A stretch of 19,962 bases of DNA, taken from NCBI GenBank assembly GCA_900404475.1, contig OUQQ01000376.1, forward strand, positions 3,560-23,521. The letters are read 5' to 3'. Numbering within the stretch: position 1 is the stretch's first letter; the number at the start of each line of letters is the position of its first letter. A model generated the notes under the pieces. It searched no databases. It was not told the DNA's origin and saw only the letters and a list, made by a program, of their open reading frames with translations. Both the position numbers and the translations under genes were made by a program. Positions 1 through 7,188 of the stretch are shown here, one piece after another. The stretch comes from Spongospora subterranea (taxonomy: Eukaryota > Endomyxa > Phytomyxea > Plasmodiophorida > Plasmodiophoridae).

Positions 1-54
1 ACAGGTAGTATATATCACATAAACCGTATTGTAACTGCATCCATTACCAAAATT

Positions 55-139
55 GCCAATGTGGCCGAGTGGTTAAGGCGAACGTCTTAAGCACGTTTGT
101 GGCGGAAGCTGCGCGCGAGTTCGATCCTCGTCGTTGGCA
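55..139 (+). tRNA. tRNA-Leu, anticodon UAA
   Basis: A complete cloverleaf can be folded by eye. The acceptor stem is 55-61 with 132-138 (one G-T pair), the D-arm starts with GCC at 64-66, and the anticodon stem AACGT/ACGTT encloses a loop at 86-92 with TAA at 88-90. A long class II variable arm (about 98-114) is as expected for leucine. The T-arm is GCGAG/CTCGT with loop TTCGATC, and A139 is the discriminator. No intron and no encoded CCA. It decodes UUA. Only 7 nt separate it from the following tRNA-Lys, with no run of four or more T between them. Confidence 0.96.
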
Positions 140-146
140 AAATTTG

Positions 147-220
147 GCCCGTGTAGCTCAATTGGTTAGAGCGTGGGACTTTTAATCTCAAGGCTGCGAG
201 TTCGAGTCTCGCCACGGGCT
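147..220 (+). tRNA. tRNA-Lys, anticodon UUU (copy 1)
   Basis: A standard 74-nt cloverleaf: acceptor GCCCGTG (147-153) pairs with CACGGGC (213-219), D-arm GCTC/GAGC, anticodon stem TGGGA/TCTCA with TTT at 181-183, and T-arm GCGAG/CTCGC with loop TTCGAGT. The base at the discriminator position is T220. There is no intron. It decodes AAA (and AAG by wobble). A near-identical copy lies inverted at 1094-1167, so the two copies bracket ATG8. Confidence 0.96.
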
Positions 221-222
221 AC

Positions 223-229
223 TTTTTTT
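223..229 (+). terminator. RNA polymerase III terminator of the tRNA pair
   Basis: A run of seven T begins 2 nt after the tRNA-Lys discriminator. This is the usual Pol III stop signal. It is the first adequate T-run downstream of both tRNA genes, consistent with a single transcript carrying both. Confidence 0.85.
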
Positions 230-313
230 GAAGAAGCTGGATTGATTTTTCCCAAATCAGAGCGAACATCTCTAACTTTCGCTTGCTACAAGCATCGCGC
301 CCCGGTTTGATAG

Positions 314-348
314 ATGGATTGAATAATTAAAATGGATTGAATAATTAA
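314..348. repeat. Two tandem copies of a 17-bp AT-rich unit
   Basis: The 17-bp unit ATGGATTGAATAATTAA occurs at 314-330 and again at 332-348, an exact tandem duplication with an 18-bp period. It lies in the roughly 300-bp spacer (221-517) between the tRNA pair and ATG8. Apart from it and the Pol III terminator I see no gene in that spacer. Any promoter role for ATG8 is a guess. Confidence 0.8.
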
Positions 349-517
349 TGTCTCGCACGAGTGATCTACCGAACTGGGCAATGCTCGCAACAACGTTGTT
401 CGGTCAGTGAAAAGTGAATACTCGTGGGACCGCGGACGAAACGACGCTTCCGCACCAGTGATTTTGGAGACCCATTTATTTTGCCGTATATCCTCCGAAT
501 CGCTTCATCCATTCCCT

Positions 518-1004
518 ATGACGTCGTTTGCAGATCTGAATACGTTCGGTATGGGCGCCAAGTGGCTGTTTTCCTCAACAGTATAGTCTGACCCAGTATT
601 TGTGGTTTTTAGAGTTTCGTCAAGCAGAGTCTCAACGCATTCGGGACAAGTATCCGGACAGAATCCCGGTGATATGTGAAAAGTCACCCAAGAGCGACAT
701 TGCCGATATTGACAAGAAGAAGTACCTTGTCCCATCGGACTTAACCGTAGGACAATTTGTTTATGTGATCAGAAAGCGGATCAAGTTGGCGCCCGAGAAA
801 GGAATTTTTATTTTTGTCAATAACACGCTACCGGCGACCTGTAAGTCTATCGTTACCAGATCTAATTGCTTCTCAAGCGTTCTTATAGCGGCGCTGCTAT
901 CCACGGTTTATGAGGAACAAAAGAGTAGCGACGGGTTTCTCTACATTCATTACAGCGGCGAAAACACGTTTGGACGCTCCGCCTGCCGAGTTATTTCAAA
1001 ATAA
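518..1004 (+). CDS. ATG8: Autophagy ubiquitin-like protein ATG8
   Basis: ATG8 is the ubiquitin-like modifier that Atg4 trims, and that Atg7, Atg3 and Atg12-Atg5 then couple to phosphatidylethanolamine on the growing autophagosome. Exons are 518-548, 613-840 and 889-1004; the introns (549-612, 841-888) are GT...AG. The spliced product is 124 aa. The N-terminal helices ([20 protein letters not shown]) run into the family core, with [14 protein letters not shown] near residues 22-35, DKKKYLVP and [11 protein letters not shown]. The C-terminal motif YSGENTFG ends at Gly115, the conjugated glycine, followed by a nine-residue tail (RSACRVISK) that Atg4 would remove. The start at 518 is chosen because it restores the normal ATG8 N-terminus across intron 1; an unspliced reading would lack it. 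It is transcribed toward the inverted tRNA-Lys. The family assignment is near certain. Confidence 0.97.
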
Positions 1005-1005
1005 A
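1000..1005 (+). terminator. AATAAA polyadenylation-type hexamer overlapping the ATG8 stop codon
   Basis: An exact AATAAA spans 1000-1005 and contains the ATG8 stop codon TAA (1002-1004). If used, cleavage would fall roughly 10-30 nt downstream, giving a very short 3' UTR before the convergent tRNA-Lys terminator near 1074. Use of the hexamer is inferred from position only. Confidence 0.4.
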
Positions 1006-1073
1006 AAGTAGCAGATTGAAGCTGTGTCTTGCTACATCTATGTGATAATAAGGATTGAGTGAACTATACTTTC

Positions 1074-1078
1074 AAAAA
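1074..1078 (-). terminator. Probable Pol III terminator of the minus-strand tRNA-Lys
   Basis: On the minus strand a TTTTT run (plus-strand AAAAA, 1074-1078) lies about 15 nt past the tRNA-Lys 3' end. It is the nearest T-run of adequate length on the 3' side. Confidence 0.6.
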
Positions 1079-1093
1079 TATAGTGTAAAGATT

Positions 1094-1167
1094 AGCCCGC
1101 AGCGAGACTCGAACTCGCAACCTTGAGATTAAAAGTCCCACGCTCTAACCAATTGAGCTACGCGGGC
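1094..1167 (-). tRNA. tRNA-Lys, anticodon UUU (copy 2, inverted)
   Basis: The reverse strand folds into the same cloverleaf as copy 1: acceptor GCCCGCG (from 1167) pairs with TGCGGGC, anticodon TTT, T-loop TTCGAGT, discriminator T (complement of A1094). It differs from copy 1 at four of 74 positions: one acceptor pair is swapped T-A to C-G, the next is G-C versus G-T, and there is one variable-loop change. Pairing is preserved throughout, so both copies look functional. It converges on ATG8. Confidence 0.95.
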
Positions 1168-1235
1168 CCCTGTCGATGCTGTTCTGATGTTTTTTGTGTC
1201 ACTGAAGGCAAACACTGCAGTCATTTTTTGAAAAT

Positions 1236-1680
1236 ATGACACAAGGATTGGAATATGTTAATCTTCGAAACAAAAACTTGTATTCGGAGCATAGTGCTCC
1301 CTTGAACATCCGAAGGTGTGGTTCTGATAACACTGGATGACAAAAACTCGTGGAGCAGAACAAAATGATGGCAAGGTAGCTGAGAGCCCTTTCGAAGATT
1401 CTGATAGCGAAGATTGGGAAGAGAAGAAGGATAGATTCTGGATGCATGACGCGCCAGTGAAAACCCAGAGTCTTCCTACTCAACGCACGACCAAAAGTCT
1501 GACGACAAAAGTCGCCATTTGATAAATCAAATGGAGACGACGAGAATTCTCCCCTCCCTCGAGTCCAAGGAAGTCGCGCTTGGTCTTGCGTTGAGGAGGT
1601 TTTTGTCTTTACTGTCGCGTCCTTCACATTCTCCTGCTCTTCCTGATGTCGTTATAAGAAACTTCAAAACGGCTCTTTAA
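1236..1680 (+). CDS. Tentative small acidic protein, unrecognised
   Basis: No family recognised. Three coding-looking stretches lie in different frames and can be joined by introns of the local size: exons 1236-1317, 1380-1510 and 1564-1680, with introns 1318-1379 (62 nt) and 1511-1563 (53 nt). The 109-aa model has a mixed-charge N-terminus, a strongly acidic serine-containing stretch (SPFEDSDSEDWEEKK, CK2-site-like) around residues 30-46 and a basic/hydrophobic tail ending PDVVIRNFKTAL. Both acceptors and both frame switches are chosen to keep the reading open; neither is confirmed by homology. The gene could instead be a decayed remnant, and a long minus-strand ORF overlaps it. Confidence 0.33.
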
Positions 1681-2035
1681 CGCCCTTGCCTTCATTCAGA
1701 GGTGTGTACAAAGTTTCGCTTTGCATCATTGATGCTGTTCTACGTGCATTCACTGAAGGCCATTGAATATCACGAAAGTTGAGGCCTTTCAAACAGAAAA
1801 TTTAACCAATATGTTGGCTTTATCTGCCGGCAATTCGAGTCATCTTCATGCTTAATCGGATAGGACACGATGATAAGCGTGATCGGAGGACCGGAGCATT
1901 CGGCAGCATTTGAGGTGAAGTGTGAGCTCCGATCGGGGGAACCGTTTTTTATCTTATTCCGCTTCGGGGCCCCGTTGACTCATTTCATGTTTTGAGTTGT
2001 CAAGTGAATGGATTGAAACCGCCCATATTTAATCT
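1681..2035. other. Intergenic spacer without recognised features
   Basis: These 355 bases separate the tentative small gene from the F-box/LRR gene. I find no open frame with a credible protein, no tRNA fold and no repeat. It presumably holds the F-box gene promoter, but no specific element can be named. Confidence 0.6.
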
Positions 2036-2916
2036 ATGTTAAGTAATGCTCCCATTGATATCGTATCGATTATCTTGTCGTATCTAGCGACAGAAGAGGT
2101 CGTTTATGGTGGCATCGCTCTAATCTGCCGTCATATACAGGATCTTTGCCGTCATCCAAGCTACCTCGGCACGTTTCAGCATATCAATCTTGAGCGGGGA
2201 GTATCTCGCCAATATCTGGCGCTACCTCGATTAGAATCCGTATACGTCGACCCGACACTTTCGCCATCGGCCATCCAGACAGCTTTATCGGAAATCGCGC
2301 TGCATTCGCCGGCACTGAGACGGATCGAGTTTGGTCATGGCTGTCATATAACTGCCAATTCACTCGTTAAACTCTTCCAAGGTGGGGTTGCTTGTCCAGA
2401 TGCCAATTTGTTTTCAAATCCCTTATAGGATGTCGCGGTATAACTCACATATCAATGCAATTTTGCCATGTTCAAGACGCTCATATGGACATCATTGCCT
2501 TGTTCCCTTCGCTGGAATTCCTCGACCTAACCGGGTGCTCATCTTTGACGGATCGTGGCATAGCCGGCTTGGCCAGCGGCTGTCCCGGAATCCGAACCTT
2601 GATCCTGTCGGGATGTCGACGTCTTACTGATGTGGCCATCGAACATGTATCAGATTCGTGCAGAATAATCGATGATCCTTTTCCGTTTGAGACAGCGCAA
2701 ATCGAAAATTGGAAGGCTGATCGCGCCTTTCAAAGCCTGCAGTTCCTGGATGTAAGCCAGACGAATATATCGGATGTGGGTCTAGAGATGCTCCAAGAAC
2801 GGTGCCCAAATATGGAGACGATTGTGGCCTTTCATTGTATCCGACTAACCATGGGGGCAATACAACGGTTGATAGCGTTACGGGAGCCGTCACTAGTCGT
2901 ATCGCATGGCTTGTAA
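2036..2916 (+). CDS. F-box/leucine-rich-repeat protein (FBXL/AMN1 type)
   Basis: Probable substrate receptor of an SCF (Skp1-cullin-F-box) ubiquitin ligase: the F-box binds Skp1 and the repeats bind the target. Exons are 2036-2381 and 2429-2916, with a 47-nt intron at 2382-2428; the product is 277 aa. Residues about 4-40 look like a divergent F-box (PIDIVSIILSYLATEEV...). From about residue 85 there are cysteine-containing LRRs of the FBXL/AMN1 kind, with signature pieces LEFLDLTGCSSLTDRGI, CPGIRTLILSGCRRLTD and CPNMETIVAFHCIRLT. Without splicing the frame stops at 2426-2428, inside the repeats. The protein is short for the family, with about five to six repeats. The last repeat and the stop lie in a stretch duplicated just downstream, so the present C-terminus may be newly formed. 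The substrate cannot be inferred. Confidence 0.8.
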
Positions 2917-3082
2917 CACGATTGTGGCCCGTAATTGTATCCGACTGACAATGGGGGCAATGCAACGGTTGGTATCGTTACGGGTGCCGTCATTAGTCAC
3001 ATGACTCATATCGCATGGCCTGTACATACCGTATCATTAATAATAATCTAATCACGCCTTTCAAAGACTGCAATTCCTGGAT
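2720..3082. repeat. Decayed duplication of the LRR gene 3' end (A-B-B'-A' order)
   Basis: Two segments of the F-box/LRR 3' end recur downstream. Segment B (2818-2915, including the stop) recurs as B' at 2918-3024 with scattered substitutions and a small insertion. Segment A (2720-2751) recurs as A' at 3051-3082 with three mismatches in 32 bases. All copies are on the same strand but in the order A B B' A', which a single clean tandem duplication does not give. B' and A' have no open LRR frame. The rest of the gap 2917-3389 shows no gene. Confidence 0.85.
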
Positions 3083-3389
3083 TAATGCACTGTAACTTTC
3101 GGCGAATAAGTAACGAGCAGACACGGCACCTCTGGTTTTTGAACGAGCTCGATAGTCGCAGTTATTGACCTGTGAATTTTGACTGAAATCTGGGGATGAA
3201 CCTACTGTGGTAATGAACATCCCTCAATTTTTTTCCTTTGAATGTCGACGATATCACGCCCTCTGATATTGTAGTTGATGGCGGCCTTCACTGTTCATGT
3301 TGGACGGACCGGACTCCGTCCAACCTGTGTAGCTGCTTGTTCGTCTGGTGGTCGAACTATTCGTAGACCTGCGGAACATATTCTACCAA

Positions 3390-6300
3390 ATGTCGAATGA
3401 AGATCCACCGTTTTGCCGATGTCCAGATGGAATAAGATCTGTTCTTCGCACGGTTAGGAAACCAGGACTTAACCTAGGGCGGAAGTTTTACGGGTGCAGC
3501 CGGTATGGCAGCGATGACGCTTGCAGGTTTTTGTTTTCAATGGGCAATTCAATGGGCAAACAGTCGTCTTAATCTGATTTCAATTGGCTTTTTGTAGTTT
3601 TTGTTCATGGAAAAATTCATCGCCAGTACAACCAGATGCACCAGAGTGCATGTGTCATATCAAGGCCGTTTTAAGAACCGCTAATACCGATCGCAATCGA
3701 GGCCGGCAGTTTTTCACATGCGCGCAGCGGATTTGCCGGTTCGGTTCAAAAAGCTACATATGTAGTCGGAACTCAAGGTCCATATGTTCAGGTTTTTCCA
3801 GTGGATTGACGATGAAAGACAGAAAAATGCTCAGGTTTCAAACACTTTGGTGGTGCCAAATTCGTTGCCACTGCCAGAAGTCATTATCCAGAATGGTGAG
3901 TTGACATGGTATCATAACTAAATCCTGATTTTTTCAATTGGTTTGTTCAGAATACGCGTCATGTTCGTTCAGTTTCGTAACGACACAAATCAAATCTGTT
4001 GAGGCATCATTAAGTGACAAAGATTTAATCAGTCATACACCCGATAACGGCGCTCGATTGCGAAAGAAGCTGCAGCTGTTGCAAGAAGCTTTAGTTGGAA
4101 AGGTGTTTTTTCAAAATTCAATTCCGCTGATGCTCACTATGCTCACATATATTGTCAAACGTTAGTCGCCCTCTCATCCTTCGGTTAAACCGTATCAATC
4201 TGCGCCGAAGTCGTTGTCGTCAGTACGGCCAGCGAATCCATCCCCTGAAATTGATGCGTTAGAAGCGTCGTTAGCGAATCTCTCTGTCAAATCGCGTATA
4301 CCCGAGCAGCTAATTCAGCCTACGGTATGAAGACAACATCTCGTTATATTCGCAATAGAATTGGACTAACAGGTGTCGGAAACTCATCTGCAAAGCTTAA
4401 ACGACTTGTTGGCACAAAAGAACCATGTTAAGGAGGTGAAATTCTACGTTTGGGTGCTGATAGGTTGTTGATGTTTCAGATTAGATTTCGATTAGTGCAG
4501 ATTTGCTGACTCCCCTTTATCAATACCAAAAACTCGGTGTTAGCTGGATGTACCATCGGGAAAATGCTGCCGCACTTGACCAACCGCAAGGAGGCATCAT
4601 AGCAGATGGTATTTGCCGTTCCGATTCGGGAAAGCAACATATAAACGTGGTTTCAGATATGGGATTGGGCAAGACGGTCCAGATGCTAGCGCTGATTTTG
4701 TCTTCGCACCCTGTCGAACGCCAAAATGCTGATCATACAGGCTTGATTCCATCGAAGGCGACATTGGTTGTATGTCCATTGGCTGTGATAACTCAAGTAA
4801 GTCTGTAAACACGACTGTTCAGCGATGATTTCTCATGATGATTTCAAATTCAACAGTGGAGAGATGAAATCGTCCGACATTCTGCCCCAGATTGCCTATC
4901 GGTCACTGTTCATCATGGAACTCGTCGTTCACAGGACTCAAGTGCTCTATCCAAATTTGACGTTGTTATTACTACGTACCAGGTAAATTTATCAGGCCGA
5001 GTAATTGGTATTCTAACGGTTCCACGCATCAGATTGTGGTGTCATCTTTCAAGTCTGAGCGTGACAAAACATTGCACTGCATTCGTTGGTCACGGGTCGT
5101 TCTGGATGTACCTCCCCACTTGATTTGATGTCTGATATCCAGCTTCAACAGTTGTACAGGAGGCGCATATAATCAAAAATTTCAAGACGATCTCTGCTAA
5201 AGCAACGTACCACCTAAAATCTATCGCAAGGTTTGATATATTGGGTTGATTTTTTTTTGAGTTATCTGACTATCAGCAATTTGTAGGTGGTACATGTCTG
5301 GTAAGTTGAGTCCTTTTTTTTTGTCGTAGCTTAACGATAATTGCAGCAACTCCATTGCAAAACGAACTCGCCGATCTTTACTCTGCTCTGAAGTTCCTCC
5401 AGTTCGCTCCTTTCGATAATCATTTCTATTGGAAAAAACTTTTCGGTCGGGTTGGTCTCTTTTCGGTTCAGTCCGTATCGTCCTCAATCATTGATACTGT
5501 AGGAACGAATTATGCCAAAAAACAAAGCGTGGATCGGTTACGTCCTGTCTTGCAAAGTGTAATGATCAGAAGAACGAAAACGGACCGCGGAGCTGACGGC
5601 AAACTATTGGTGCAGTTGCCTCCACGGTTTGTTACCCGTTTTTATGAAACTATTGTTGAAGTGGAATACAGGAATGTCACGGTGCATCGCCTAACGTTCT
5701 CGATTGTCGAGTCCAGATCATATCACGAGCTGGAAGCCGCATGCAAGAAGGAGTTTTTGAAATTTCGTGATAGAAAGGTTACTTTTTATCTGAAAATTGC
5801 ATCATCGTCGGTTAAAGAACATTATAGGAGGGAGGCTATGGTGCTGTCTTGACAGCTATCCTTCGTCTTCGCCAGTTTTGTAATGGAATCAAAACGGGCA
5901 TCGACTTGCCAAGAAATTCCCAGCCTGTCGTGTCCGGGGTTTGTAGCGATTTAGAGACCTCATTCTTGAAACTCGCCATCAAGTCCCCTGCGGAACTTCA
6001 AACATTGCCAAGTCCTGATCCTCATTGTTGGTGAAGTTGATGCACAATTTGAGTGAATACTACTCACGACGTAATATCTACAGCTGATGTCGACAGCGGA
6101 TGCCCCATATGTTGCGATCCTATATCCGATTTGCGAGTACGTGCTCCTTGTGGCCATCACTACTGCATCGAATGTATATTCCCGGTTAGCTTTCAAATAT
6201 ATACTCGGTTAAAAATATTGGTTTCAACACTCAAGAGTACAGGCCCTTGATGAGAAAGCGCAGTGCCCGATATGTCGAAAACCGTTATCAAAATCGCTAT

Positions 6301-6992
6301 TAACGAGTGTTACAATTGGCAAGGATAAGCCGCTTGCTGAATCGCAAAATGCTGATTTTCGCGACTCTCCCAAAATCGCATATCTGCTGAAAGAGTTAGA
6401 GGCTATTCGCGATTCGCAATCAGGTGACAAGTCTGTAATATTTAGGTACCTGTCTGCTCAGTCTGCAATTGCATTTGTTGACATATTTACAGCCAATGGA
6501 CCACGATGATCGACATGATAGGTCCAGTATTAACGGAGTCAGGGTACCGTTTCGTTCGTTTGGACGGAACCATGACCCGAGAAGCGCGGCAAAAGGCGAT
6601 CGACCAGTTTAATGCCGATACAGCGATTACCGTGTTTCTGCTCAGTTTGAAATGTGCCGGAGTTGGATTAAACTTGACAGTCGCCAATCATTGCTTCGCG
6701 CTTGACGTATGGTGGAATGGGAGCGTAGAGGAACAAGCTTTCGATAGGATCTACAGAATTGGGCAGACCAAACCTGTCTTTATTCATCGATTAGTATGGC
6801 GTTGTGTGCTCTTAGTCCCGCTATAACACGTTATATCAGATTATTGAAAAATCCGTTGAGGAACGGATTTTGTCTCTTCAAGATCGGAAGCAACGTTTAG
6901 CGAAAGATCTTTTGGTTGATTCACTCTCCACCCATAAGGAAAATCCTTCCAAGCTGGTCACAATGGAGTATCTCGGGCAATTGTTTCGTTGA
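3390..6992 (+). CDS. SNF2-family ATPase with tandem GRF zinc fingers and internal RING finger
   Basis: A DNA-dependent translocase of the Rad5/16-like group (HLTF, TTF2/lodestar, Uls1 relatives), expected in the nucleus. It has twenty exons: 3390-3526, 3598-3738, 3792-3895, 3951-4102, 4166-4324, 4373-4435, 4485-4608, 4657-4796, 4857-4982, 5033-5107, 5160-5230, 5287-5300, 5347-5445, 5503-5626, 5672-5777, 5828-6026, 6084-6184, 6243-6445, 6493-6793, 6840-6992. They sum to 2592 nt, 863 aa. GRF finger 1 uses C9, C11, C36, C45; GRF finger 2 uses C63, C65, C87, C92. Helicase motif I DMGLGKT is at 294-300, DEAH at 407-410 and a TPLQN motif follows. The C3HC4 RING (C618, C621, C634, H636, C639, C642, C653, C656) lies between the lobes, and motif VI QAFDRIYRIGQ is at 794-804. 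The RING suggests E3 ubiquitin ligase activity. The start is the first ATG in frame with GRF 1. The linker after GRF 2 resembles TTF2. The exact orthologue is uncertain. Confidence 0.93.
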
Positions 6993-7188
6993 TAGCTGGC
7001 TGCTGAACTTGTTATTATTTATTACAGAATTGAGCAACACCGAAGTTTATTATGATGATTCGACTGGTCTATAATCGTAATTGTACAACCGTTACAGAAA
7101 TTGATCATTGGCTTACGTGAATGTAGTCACACGAAAAGTGTTGATCTCATGCCCAATCCCTCGATCGATCAGGTCTTTTTCAACTTTA

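Noticed and set aside
1199..1627. 142-codon minus-strand ORF
   Set aside because: It lies opposite the acidic coding-like exons of the tentative plus-strand gene, its product has no domain pattern, and its 5' end is not supported by a clear context. It is best seen as an antisense shadow.
3348..3389. N-terminal extension of the SNF2 gene
   Set aside because: The frame is open upstream of ATG 3390, but only with a GTG start; nuclear eukaryotic genes start at ATG, and MSNEDPP leads directly into GRF finger 1.
3390..6992. Fragmented ORFs as frameshifts, a pseudogene or programmed frameshifting
   Set aside because: Every break coincides with a GT...AG interval of 45-71 nt whose removal restores both frame and family motifs. 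Ordinary short introns explain all 19 breaks.
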